A stretch of DNA of 10,098 nt from Candidatus Altimarinota bacterium (GCA_020630245.1 JAHDBZ010000020.1:10267-20364), one strand, 5' to 3'. Counted from the stretch's first letter, positions 1-6,673 are shown. Program-made: numbers and translations. Notes: generated from the letters alone by a model not told the origin.

Positions 1-2
1 AA

Positions 3-221
3 GAATTAGAAAAAATTCCGTTAAAATATGACCTGAGAAATGACTACTACCAAACACCAGGGTTCTCAGATGTATTACAAAAAACTCCTTCGGTCCTAGA
101 AATAGACGAAAGGAGTTTAGATAAGGACCGTGTTGTTAGACTAAGCCATGGCGGAGGATTCATCATCGATAGAGAACTTCCCATCGACCATTCGGATGTG
201 AGCTCCAGGCTGGATAGCTGA
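3..221 (+). CDS. 3' end of an unrecognised gene (partial, start outside the window)
   Basis: This frame is open from the window edge for 72 codons and stops at a TGA at 219-221. The translation looks protein-like: mixed hydrophilic and hydrophobic residues, with a Gly-rich patch (HGGGF) near the end. I do not recognise a family. It contains QKTPSVL, which resembles QKTPQIL in the C-terminal part of the M23 protein at 3510-4622. Its last 81 bases overlap the 3' end of the minus-strand gene at 141-836, an unusually long convergent overlap. By chance about 3% of frames would stay open this long, so the call is not secure. A better-supported minus-strand gene shares part of the DNA, and only homologues of the upstream part could settle it. 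Confidence 0.42.
   Translation, partial: ELEKIPLKYDLRNDYYQTPGFSDVLQKTPSVLEIDERSLDKDRVVRLSHGGGFIIDRELPIDHSDVSSRLDS
79..130 (-). terminator. interleaved inverted repeats with a T-run; candidate terminator of the 141-836 gene
   Basis: Two perfect inverted repeats interlock: AAACTCCTT (82-90) with AAGGAGTTT (110-118), and CGGTCCT (91-97) with AGGACCG (124-130). Read on the minus strand, the 9-bp stem runs into six T (84-79), starting 11 nt after the stop codon of the 141-836 gene. That is the position of an intrinsic terminator. Because the arms alternate, the two stems either exclude each other or form an H-type pseudoknot. The stem is short and its loop long (19 nt), so strength is uncertain. 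The element lies inside the putative partial gene at 3-221. Confidence 0.4.
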
Positions 222-836
222 GATGTTAGATTCTCTACGGTATTCTTGCACTTTATCTGTGATTTGTTCATCGTTCCAGCCGGCAGCACGTAGTTCTGGT
301 CGGAAGTTTTGACCGTCAAAAATAAAATCATGGTCTCGTCCAACAGTTGTTTCTACGACTTGTTCCACTGAGGGTTTAGCGAAATCTGCGGTAACGTTCG
401 CCATTAGATCTTCTAATCCAAGTCCCTCTCCAAAAGGAAGTGGATTTACCTCTGGCGCAACAGAAGCGGTTTGTACCGGTGTCGGAGTTTCGTCTGTAAT
501 GTTTGCCACTAATCCATCTAAACTTAGGTCAGGTGAAAACGGCAGAGCTTCTTGTAGTTCTTCTGTCGTTTGAGCTAGTACTTCGAATGTTTTGACGAGA
601 CCTTCTGCTTCAGACTTTTCTACCCCAGTGAGGACCCATTCTCCATCACGATTTTCTATTTTTCCTGATCCAATATTGAGAGAGTCTTCAGCCTGTAGGC
701 CAAATTCTTCGGCAATTCGATTGGCTGTCTCCCCTTTTATTTCTGGGAATTGTTCACTGCTTGAATCGATGCCTGCACCGACTTCGTAGATGTGTCGAGT
801 GTTGCTGTCAGCCGTTGTTTTGCGTAGAAACTTCAT
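141..836 (-). CDS. hypothetical 231-aa protein with internal repeats
   Basis: A 231-aa acidic soluble protein of unknown function. No signal peptide or membrane segment is visible. A 17-residue unit occurs twice, 35 residues apart: residues 98-114 and 133-149, both LPF-x3-L-x-L-x2-L-x-A-N-(I/V)-T. The two ends also echo each other, with IGSGKIENRDGEWVL near residue 55 and IQPGAHIRMVDGKFSI near 208. The stretch IKGETANRIAEEFGL (33-47) vaguely recalls a LysM repeat, but this is too weak for a call. The ATG at 836-834 is chosen because a strong promoter lies just upstream, giving a leader of about 16 nt without a Shine-Dalgarno sequence. It is transcribed divergently from the coiled-coil gene at 991 and converges on the partial gene at 3-221. 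Confidence 0.8.
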   Translation of the reverse strand: MKFLRKTTADSNTRHIYEVGAGIDSSSEQFPEIKGETANRIAEEFGLQAEDSLNIGSGKIENRDGEWVLTGVEKSEAEGLVKTFEVLAQTTEELQEALPFSPDLSLDGLVANITDETPTPVQTASVAPEVNPLPFGEGLGLEDLMANVTADFAKPSVEQVVETTVGRDHDFIFDGQNFRPELRAAGWNDEQITDKVQEYRRESNISAIQPGAHIRMVDGKFSIDDESSAMA

Positions 837-859
837 ATTTTTAGTGAAATTATCAGACC

Positions 860-888
860 ATTATACCAGATTTTCTTTTATTTTTCAA
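860..888 (-). promoter_or_regulatory. sigma-70-type promoter of the 231-aa gene
   Basis: On the minus strand, TTGAAA (888-883) and TATAAT (865-860) are separated by exactly 17 bp. This is a near-consensus vegetative promoter. Transcription would start near 853, about 16 nt before the ATG. Confidence 0.8.
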
Positions 889-927
889 TAGTTATTTACT
901 AAATGTTTAAATATTCCTCAGGTGATT

Positions 928-984
928 TATTTGTAGAAAATGTTATAAGAATATTTGACAAATATTATTTAAGATGTAAAAGAT
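928..984 (+). promoter_or_regulatory. promoter/operator-like element upstream of the coiled-coil gene
   Basis: TATTTG occurs at 928-933 and again, 24 bp later, at 952-957. The second copy lies in a perfect 17-bp palindrome, AATATTTGACAAATATT (950-966), which contains a consensus -35 hexamer TTGACA (955-960). The -10 is poor: TAAAAG (977-982, 16-bp spacer) or AAAGAT (979-984, 18-bp spacer). With either, transcription starts at or within a few bases of the ATG at 991. The same arrangement, with the same 24-bp spacing, precedes the gene at 4715. A weak -10 beneath a palindrome is typical of a controlled promoter, but no regulator is identified. Confidence 0.6.
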
Positions 985-990
985 TGCTTG

Positions 991-3513
991 ATGATGCAAC
1001 AAAACTCACTAAAAGAGAACGAAAAATATTCGCGTGAATGGCCAGAAGCTTTTCTCATAATGCCTGAGAATCTGCGTGATAATATTTCGCCAGCAGTGCA
1101 AGAAACTATAGTAAAGGCCTTTGAGTCTGCTGGTAGTGTTGATGCTGTAGCAGCAGTACTTAGCGTGGGAGAGAAAAATCTTAGTGAAGAGGCTTGGAAA
1201 TGGGCTCAAAACGAAAAAGAAGTTGTAAGGCTGCAAGTTGAAAAGCGTCGATTCGAAAGACTCAGTAGATTGTCATCGAATCTTAATAGCAAATATCTGA
1301 ATAAGAAAACAGATAAAGAAGACGCTGGAAAGGAGGCTGTGAGACTTCTTAAAGGAAAAAAAACGGCTAAAACTACAGAGATTAATGGATTTTCAGATAA
1401 ATTAGAAAAAGCTATCAAAGTGGCTCTTGGAAAAATTGATTCTACGAAACTTCTCAGGAAAGACCTAGAAACACATCTGAAACATGCACAAGAAAGTGGT
1501 TTTGGGGCTTTAGATCTAACGCCGGACTCTATAACTAAGCTCAACCCACTCCTGAAGCCGGCTTATGAAGCCGCGGTAGTCAGAAAAAAAACTTTGGAAA
1601 ATCAAATCAGAGATGCCATTAAGCATGACAATAGGCAGAAAGAGACAACAGAAGAAAATATGAAAAAGAAAGGGGTAGAAGATCTTGCACAATTAAAATC
1701 AGATCTCAAGAATATCGGAGAAGAGGAAAAAAGTGCTCGTGAAAACGCCGAGGAGCCTCTCCAAGCAGGCGTCACCGATGCACAAGTTGCCGCTTGGTAT
1801 GTCCTGGCTCGTCGAACTGACGAAATCGTGAAAGCAAAAAAGGACGCACTAAAGCACCTAAATGAACAGAAAAAGACGATATTTGACGCTGCTGATGCGA
1901 TATTTGTAGATGCCGAAAAAGGAAAACGCTCCGATGATGGAAAGACTCGTGAAGGAGGTATTAATCGTGAGGTGCAACGTCGTAAAGAACGTGCACAAAG
2001 AGGATTGCTTTTGAGAGTTGCTGATTTGGAGTCACGACAAGCAAAATTACAGTGTGCTATTAATTATCTTACCTCATATCGTTGGGCGAAAGATGATGAG
2101 GCAGCCTTACAGCATATACAAGTGATGTTTGCTGATGACTCAGGTTCTCTTAAAAAGCTGTTAAGCCTATTAGAATTTCAAGATGAAACACCTGCTATGC
2201 GAACCCTAGGCTTACTTAAAAGTTCGGATGTGCTTAATAAATATGCTGCGAGTCAAATTCCGGGCATGGACAGAGAAAGTCTAAAAAAAGTTTCTAAAAA
2301 TGCTTTTTCTGTACCAGTTGAAGTAAGAACTTTAATCCGAGAAAAAGCTGATAAAAAAATGACTGGAATAGAGAAAGAATTAGCAGATTTGCAGAATAAA
2401 TTTGGAAGAGTATCAGCACAAATCGAAGCGTATAAAACAAGAGAAGTTAACAAAGCAAAAGATAGGAAGGACGCTCATATTCAAGAGCATTTCAAGGATT
2501 CTGGCTTGGAAGCTCAGATTGCTGAAAAGTCTAAGCACTATGAGACTCGCCTCAAGAATGCCAAGGCAAAACAAGCAGAGTTATTCGGAGATCCGGAGGT
2601 CGTTAAGTCTCTGGAAAAAATCTCAGGAAAAAGATCTGATTGGAGTCTAAACAGAAAATATCGACACCTCGAAGCACATTTCCGCTCGGAAGCCGTTATT
2701 GAAACTGAGAAAAATACGCAAGCTAAGGTTAGTAAGCTTACTAGACTAAGTCCGAGTAACTGGGCTAGTAAAACAAGATCGACGGTAATCGGCGTTCTTA
2801 CTTTGGCGGGGATTGGTGTCACAGGGTGGGCGTTAAGTACCTACAAGAAAAATGAGGATCTTCAATATATGGCAGAGCAATCTGCAGGAGCGTTTGATGA
2901 AATTAGTGAGGATAATTTTGCTCAGATTCAAGCATCTCCAGAGGCTCTTAAGCGCTACGTTGACGGTCGTATTGATAAATTGTCTCACATGACACTCGTG
3001 AAACCAATTCGAGGAATCACTCCTGAGTATGAGTCAGATCTCAAAGCCAAGGTGGAAGAAGTTGTTGATGGCAATGAAACACTCAAACCATTTAAACCAG
3101 AGGTCGTAGCCTTTTTTGTGGCCTACCTAATGGGTGATGAAGCTGGAAAAGCTCAGGCTCTCAAAGATCTAGGGCTTGTGAAAGTTCGTAAGCTCCATCA
3201 ATCTATGGGAATTATGGCTCCAAATGACGAATTTGGCTTTCAAGATTTCCTCAACCAGAATTTGAATGGAGAAATTGCGCCTGCTGTCAGCCCAGAAGCT
3301 ATTAGTGCGCGGGAGGCTATACTTGGAGCTTATGCGGAAATAGAAGGAACCTATGAAGTTTTTGGCACTGATGATCAGCTTAGCATTAGAAAGCCAGATG
3401 GTACGACTATTGCCTTGCCGACAGCCTTGACTCAGGGGGCCGAGCTCGATGCGGAACTTTTGCGAGAGATGCTCAATACTCGAAACGAAAACGTGCAAAA
3501 AAAAAACGATTGA
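991..3513 (+). CDS. large coiled-coil protein with one membrane segment
   Basis: The 840-aa product is unknown as a family. Residues 1-590 are highly charged (Lys/Glu/Ala/Leu rich) with long helical, coiled-coil-like stretches (roughly 70-125, 200-300, 325-360, 445-535 and 560-585). One hydrophobic segment near 598-619 (VIGVLTLAGIGVTGWAL), preceded by SKTR, is the only membrane span. By the positive-inside rule the large N-terminal part is cytoplasmic and the last ~220 residues are outside. Starts TTG 988, ATG 991 and ATG 994 are consecutive; 991 is chosen as the first ATG. No Shine-Dalgarno sequence is visible. The gene ends in a ten-A run followed by TGA. Its stop overlaps the TTG start of the M23 gene, and the run contains A_AAA_AAC in the phase for a -1 shift, so a fusion of ~1210 aa is possible. 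It may be a scaffold or anchor for that peptidase (inference). Confidence 0.85.
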   Translation: MMQQNSLKENEKYSREWPEAFLIMPENLRDNISPAVQETIVKAFESAGSVDAVAAVLSVGEKNLSEEAWKWAQNEKEVVRLQVEKRRFERLSRLSSNLNSKYLNKKTDKEDAGKEAVRLLKGKKTAKTTEINGFSDKLEKAIKVALGKIDSTKLLRKDLETHLKHAQESGFGALDLTPDSITKLNPLLKPAYEAAVVRKKTLENQIRDAIKHDNRQKETTEENMKKKGVEDLAQLKSDLKNIGEEEKSARENAEEPLQAGVTDAQVAAWYVLARRTDEIVKAKKDALKHLNEQKKTIFDAADAIFVDAEKGKRSDDGKTREGGINREVQRRKERAQRGLLLRVADLESRQAKLQCAINYLTSYRWAKDDEAALQHIQVMFADDSGSLKKLLSLLEFQDETPAMRTLGLLKSSDVLNKYAASQIPGMDRESLKKVSKNAFSVPVEVRTLIREKADKKMTGIEKELADLQNKFGRVSAQIEAYKTREVNKAKDRKDAHIQEHFKDSGLEAQIAEKSKHYETRLKNAKAKQAELFGDPEVVKSLEKISGKRSDWSLNRKYRHLEAHFRSEAVIETEKNTQAKVSKLTRLSPSNWASKTRSTVIGVLTLAGIGVTGWALSTYKKNEDLQYMAEQSAGAFDEISEDNFAQIQASPEALKRYVDGRIDKLSHMTLVKPIRGITPEYESDLKAKVEEVVDGNETLKPFKPEVVAFFVAYLMGDEAGKAQALKDLGLVKVRKLHQSMGIMAPNDEFGFQDFLNQNLNGEIAPAVSPEAISAREAILGAYAEIEGTYEVFGTDDQLSIRKPDGTTIALPTALTQGAELDAELLREMLNTRNENVQKKND
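3497..3513 (+). other. candidate -1 recoding / slippage site (A10 run)
   Basis: Ten consecutive A (3497-3506) followed by C form A_AAA_AAC (3501-3507), with AAA AAC read in the zero frame of the upstream gene. A -1 slip moves ribosomes into the frame of the M23 gene (next codons CGA, TTG, ATT). Polymerase slippage to 11 A would have the same effect. The zero-frame TGA is only three bases further on. I see no strong hairpin 5-9 nt downstream; the nearest is a 4-bp stem CCGC/GCGG at 3537-3551. Confidence 0.5.
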
Positions 3514-4622
3514 TTCCGACTAATTTCGATAAATTGCCGCCATTATTGCGGTGTCTCAATGGTGAATATCCTTCTCAGAGAGCCTCTTCTAAATTTGGTT
3601 GGCGGAAAAAACCAAGAGGCGATGAGGAAAGCTTGCCTATAGGAGGGATATTTCCGGAAATTAATAAATATAAGTCGGATTTAGATCCTCATTCAGCTAT
3701 TGATGTGATTCCCGTAACGGCTTGTCCGACCCGAACGATGGTGGCTGCGGTTGGGCCGGGAGTGGTGACTTTTTCAGGGAGAGCTGGTAGCGGTGGATTG
3801 ACCGTGAAAGTAAAGAATTTCAAAGATGAAACAGAAGATGTTTATCATCATTGTGCTGTTGCTGAAACAATAAAATTCCCAGGAGAAGAAAAAGAAAGAT
3901 CCACAATAGTACGGTATAAAGCGGTGGTAGAGGCTGGAGATTTGATCTGTGAGATGGGTGATACCGGCAGTAAAAAAACGGGTATCCATGGACATGTCAT
4001 GCGTACACGATTCGGCAAGCCAGAGCCGATCTATGTTGAACCACGGTGGTTCATAAATGGAGATGTCAATCCCCTTGCCGGACAAATTAGGACGTCTTAC
4101 TGGCAGGAAAAAGTTCCTTTCAAAACGCCTACACCCCAACCAGGAAAACGAAATTACCAACTCGATCAGTATCTAGTGTCTGTTCCTGGTAAGGCCTGGT
4201 TAAGCGCTCTCGAGAGAGAAAATGGTTGGTTTGATAGTGAGGTTATGGTGCGTTGGATTGCGAACTACACCGAAGGTCAATCAATGCGCGAATTTGTACA
4301 AAAAACTCCTCAGATACTGCTTAATAGTGCGAGAGGAGTGCAGGATCTCCAATCTATGTCTGATGAGGACCTGCTCTTTATGATCTTTGAGTTCTATCAG
4401 TCAGAGTTTATAAAAAGAGACCTAATAAAAGACAAGCGTCAGCCGATTCCTTTGTATAGCTATTCACTTCCCCATACAGATTTAGATCGTGAGGATTATA
4501 GTCGCCTACCGCTTGATACTATTCTCTTTGAGGGAGAATCGGTTTCGTATAATTGGGGGCTGGACATCGATCGCAATCGGGAAGTAACAATCGCAGAAGC
4601 TATTCGAGCGGTTATTAACTAG
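3510..4622 (+). CDS. M23-family (LytM-like) metallopeptidase domain protein
   Basis: Family members cleave peptide cross-links of peptidoglycan outside the membrane. The hallmarks are present in order: RASSKFGWRKKP (24-35), which opens many M23 domains; H61-x3-D65 (HSAID), the first zinc-ligand motif; YHHC (112-115) in place of YxHL; VEAGDLICEMGDTG (140-153); and H160-x-H162 (GIHGHV) in place of HLH. All expected metal ligands are therefore present. About 20 extra residues lie between FGWR and H61, and another insert follows YHHC. Residues 190-370 are an unrecognised C-terminal region. The only usable early start is TTG 3510, overlapping the upstream stop (TTGA), with no Shine-Dalgarno; the first in-frame ATG is near codon 77, past H61/D65. 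There is no signal peptide or membrane span, so export would depend on fusion to the upstream membrane protein or another route. Confidence 0.82.
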   Translation: MIPTNFDKLPPLLRCLNGEYPSQRASSKFGWRKKPRGDEESLPIGGIFPEINKYKSDLDPHSAIDVIPVTACPTRTMVAAVGPGVVTFSGRAGSGGLTVKVKNFKDETEDVYHHCAVAETIKFPGEEKERSTIVRYKAVVEAGDLICEMGDTGSKKTGIHGHVMRTRFGKPEPIYVEPRWFINGDVNPLAGQIRTSYWQEKVPFKTPTPQPGKRNYQLDQYLVSVPGKAWLSALERENGWFDSEVMVRWIANYTEGQSMREFVQKTPQILLNSARGVQDLQSMSDEDLLFMIFEFYQSEFIKRDLIKDKRQPIPLYSYSLPHTDLDREDYSRLPLDTILFEGESVSYNWGLDIDRNREVTIAEAIRAVIN

Positions 4623-4637
4623 AAATTAATAATAAAA

Positions 4638-4692
4638 TATTTGTGAAAAAAGTAAGTATTATATTTGACAAATTTGATAAAAATTATAAAAA
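4638..4692 (+). promoter_or_regulatory. second copy of the TATTTG/TTTGACAAAT promoter element
   Basis: TATTTG at 4638-4643 and 4662-4667 (24 bp apart) is followed by the 11-bp palindrome ATTTGACAAAT (4663-4673), which holds a -35 TTGACA (4665-4670). A poor -10, TAAAAA (4687-4692), follows after 16 bp. Aligned with 928-982, roughly 70% of bases agree and all motif spacings are identical. It would start transcription near 4699, 16 nt before the ATG at 4715. Confidence 0.6.
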
Positions 4693-4714
4693 GAGTTAGT
4701 AAGAATCAAAAACT

Positions 4715-6121
4715 ATGACTCCAAACGTAGAATCAGGTCTCGGAAAAAAAAGTACTAGAGCGCTGCTACTAGCTGTAGCAGGTATCTCACAGATTAGCGC
4801 GTCTCCGCAAGAGGTTCCGCCGTCTGGACAATCGGATACGCCAGTGGTTACTACTTCTTTTGATGCTGAAACTAAAGAATCTCTTGATTTTAATTTCATG
4901 GCAGCCATCAGTCTCAAGGCGGCTGAGTATGTTAAATTTATTGATGCTGTTACTCAATTGGAGAATGAATTTAAAACCATGTCTTCTGATTCAGCCGAAG
5001 GCGATCTGCGTAACCTGCAAAAAAGAATCAGAGCGCAAAAAGCGAGTCCACTGTTAAATGAAGGTTGGACTGAATTTTGTAAAACAGCTGCTGATACTAA
5101 TCAGTTAACCAAAAACTCTTTAAGTATAGATCCAAACAACGTAGCAGTAATAAATTTCTGTATCGAGAAACTAAGCGAAGATATCCCTAAAATAGCAGGA
5201 AACCTAGAAACAATGGATAAGAAGCTTGAAGGATATGTGCAGATGGCAGAGGCTAAAAGAAAAGCTCGTGCTGAAGCACGCCATGCAACTCAAGTCCCAG
5301 CTCCAACCTACAACGTCGCTCCTACACCAGAAGTAACAGTAACCTATGCCCCAGATCCGGCACCGATCGTGGAAGCTCCAACAGTGACAGATCCAGTAAC
5401 GACTCAAGATTTTTATGAGAATCCACCGTCAGAACTAGAGCCGCAAGACGTTCTTATTCTCGATAACCCGATCGAAGAACCAGTAGTTAAGAATCCTAGA
5501 TCAGAGCGATCTGTGCCAGCAGTCGGTACCTATACACCACCGAATAGGAACAGTCGACTGAGCGTCCCAGCACCAGCCCAATCGGCAGCAGTAGTAACGA
5601 CACCGCCGGCGCCAGTGGAAACAACAGCCAGTACAAATGTGCTAGATAGTCAGCCGGTAAATATTGTAAACGAAACCGTAACACTAGAAATGGAGACGGC
5701 GGTTCCAGCTCCTGAAGTCGAAACTCAGGATGCGAGAGCTGAGATGGTAGAACTCTTCGGCGGTCAAAAACTAAGCATGACGACAGATCCAAGCTTACGT
5801 GGTTACAATGATGTATATCGTCTGGACGGAAGAGCTCTTGGAGATGACCCATTAGAAGCTAATAAAACACTGCAAAGAGTGTATCAAGAAGCAAGTTTAG
5901 ACTCTGTTATCTTTAAAGTAGAAGGTGGTCAAATTCGTTGTGCGACGATTTCTAATCCTCCGAAGGCCTGTGGTGGTTTTGATGTTAACTGGGGTGGTTC
6001 ATCAGACCTAAATAAAGCCCAAGAAGCACTACTTGTAGCTGGTGGTTTCGAAGAGGGTGAAATCTACTTTGTTAAGAAAGAGGCTATTACTTCGGTGTTT
6101 CAAGCGGTTCAAGACGCTTAG
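4715..6121 (+). CDS. secreted proline-rich protein with coiled-coil and C-terminal domain
   Basis: This 468-aa protein is not recognised. The N-terminus resembles a Sec signal peptide: KKSTR (11-15), a hydrophobic stretch ALLLAVAGI, and a likely cleavage near SQISA-SP (residues 25-31). Residues 55-188 are helical and charged, ending in a basic AEAKRKARAEARH. Residues 190-335 are a Pro/Thr/Val/Ala-rich low-complexity linker, typical of segments that cross or decorate the cell wall. Residues 340-468 look like a compact domain with two cysteines (C409, C419); two more, C122 and C149, lie in the helical part, so two disulfides are possible. It follows the M23 gene by 92 nt and shares its upstream element with the coiled-coil gene, suggesting a common envelope role (inference). 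The ATG at 4715 is the start that retains the signal peptide. The stop lies 2 bp from that of the convergent gene at 6124. Confidence 0.82.
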   Translation: MTPNVESGLGKKSTRALLLAVAGISQISASPQEVPPSGQSDTPVVTTSFDAETKESLDFNFMAAISLKAAEYVKFIDAVTQLENEFKTMSSDSAEGDLRNLQKRIRAQKASPLLNEGWTEFCKTAADTNQLTKNSLSIDPNNVAVINFCIEKLSEDIPKIAGNLETMDKKLEGYVQMAEAKRKARAEARHATQVPAPTYNVAPTPEVTVTYAPDPAPIVEAPTVTDPVTTQDFYENPPSELEPQDVLILDNPIEEPVVKNPRSERSVPAVGTYTPPNRNSRLSVPAPAQSAAVVTTPPAPVETTASTNVLDSQPVNIVNETVTLEMETAVPAPEVETQDARAEMVELFGGQKLSMTTDPSLRGYNDVYRLDGRALGDDPLEANKTLQRVYQEASLDSVIFKVEGGQIRCATISNPPKACGGFDVNWGGSSDLNKAQEALLVAGGFEEGEIYFVKKEAITSVFQAVQDA

Positions 6122-6123
6122 AT

Positions 6124-6567
6124 TTAAAACTTCGAACTCTTAAAAACTTCTGGAGCGTAGGCGGTGGCCCGCTCCAGTTTTATATCCGGAAAACGTTCTA
6201 CGCAGGCGTCTTCGTCAAATTTTTGGTCATATCCCAGTAGTATCCGGTCCGGCATTTCTTCCGCGATCGTTGCCCAAAAATCTGCATCTGCTCTTCCCAA
6301 CCGCACCGCTACGTCTGGATAATAAGCCAGTTCTTCGATAACCCGAGCCTGCCTCCTCTGCTCTGAGTTGCGTGGGGCGTTGCCTTTAATACGTTTGACC
6401 GTCGCATCTCTCGCTACGATGATGACGAGTTTATGGTTGATAGTTGATAGTGAATGGTTCTTTTGGGTTTTGGATTTTGGGCTTTGGATTTCCTCATACG
6501 CCTGCCATACCAACCACTGATGGCCAATGTGAAAATTATCAAAGGTGCCGGCGATGAGAGTTTTGAT
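6124..6567 (-). CDS. cytidylyltransferase-like (FAD synthase/TagD-type) nucleotidylyltransferase
   Basis: The family transfers a nucleotidyl group, for example AMP to FMN in archaeal-type FAD synthase (RibL) or CMP in TagD. The product of ~147 aa shows GTFDNFHIGH (residues 7-16), the HxGH nucleotide-binding motif, then LVIIVARDATVKRIKG, the EQRR segment, DRILLGYDQKF, and a C-terminal APEVFKSS. Length is normal for the family. The exact substrate is not decided; FAD synthase-like is my preference. In-frame codons between the upstream TAA (6606-6604) and the HxGH motif include no ATG, GTG, TTG or CTG. I set the start at ATC 6567-6565 because family members begin about there (xKTLIAGTFD); ATA codons just upstream are alternatives. 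The first canonical start, TTG 6513, would remove the active site. Residues of about 27-46 (6489-6430) are an insert encoded by low-complexity repeat DNA. It may be functional or decaying. Confidence 0.75.
   Translation of the reverse strand: MKTLIAGTFDNFHIGHQWLVWQAYEEIQSPKSKTQKNHSLSTINHKLVIIVARDATVKRIKGNAPRNSEQRRQARVIEELAYYPDVAVRLGRADADFWATIAEEMPDRILLGYDQKFDEDACVERFPDIKLERATAYAPEVFKSSKF
6427..6495 (-). repeat. low-complexity repeat inside the nucleotidylyltransferase gene
   Basis: On the plus strand this holds TTTTGG-type tandem units (about 6461-6491) next to a block built from GGTTGATAGTTGATAGTG. The 33 bases at 6427-6459, reverse complemented, match 7653-7685 in the gatC-gatA spacer at 28 of 33 positions. 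It is read in frame and adds about 16 residues between the first helix and the second strand of the enzyme. Confidence 0.65.
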
Positions 6568-6639
6568 CTCTATAAATATAAAAAATTTGCTAGGAAAAGC
6601 GAGTTAGGTAAGTTTTTCGATGAAAAATATTATCAGCAC

Positions 6640-6667
6640 TTGTTTTTTTACAAAAAATTGATATAAT
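6640..6667 (+). promoter_or_regulatory. promoter placing the next gene as a leaderless transcript
   Basis: A perfect -10, TATAAT (6662-6667), is followed after only six bases (AGTGTA) by the ATG at 6674, so the expected transcription start is the start codon itself. A weak -35, TTGTTT (6640-6645), is spaced by 16 bp. Confidence 0.65.
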
Positions 6668-6673
6668 AGTGTA

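Noticed and set aside
2538..2822. Minus-strand frames inside the coiled-coil gene (also 1206-1544 and 3169-3498)
   Set aside because: They are antisense shadows with Ser/Leu/Phe-rich composition expected opposite Lys/Glu-rich coding DNA.
3508..3513. TGA read as glycine (code 25, Gracilibacteria/Absconditabacteria), since only the coiled-coil gene and the edge frame end in TGA
   Set aside because: gatA, gatC and the carA part contain many glycines, all GGN, and no internal TGA; read-through at 3511 would give about 40 unrelated residues.
3537..3551. Hairpin CCGC/GCGG as a frameshift stimulator
   Set aside because: It starts about 30 nt after the heptamer, too far for a typical -1 stimulator, and has only four base pairs.
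5496..5852. Minus-strand 118-aa frame inside the secreted protein gene
   Set aside because: Low-complexity composition opposite a proline-rich linker; no start context.
6454..6666. Plus-strand 70-aa frame
   Set aside because: It lies opposite the conserved N-terminus of the nucleotidylyltransferase, whose family motifs are clear; its residues come from repeats and promoter DNA.
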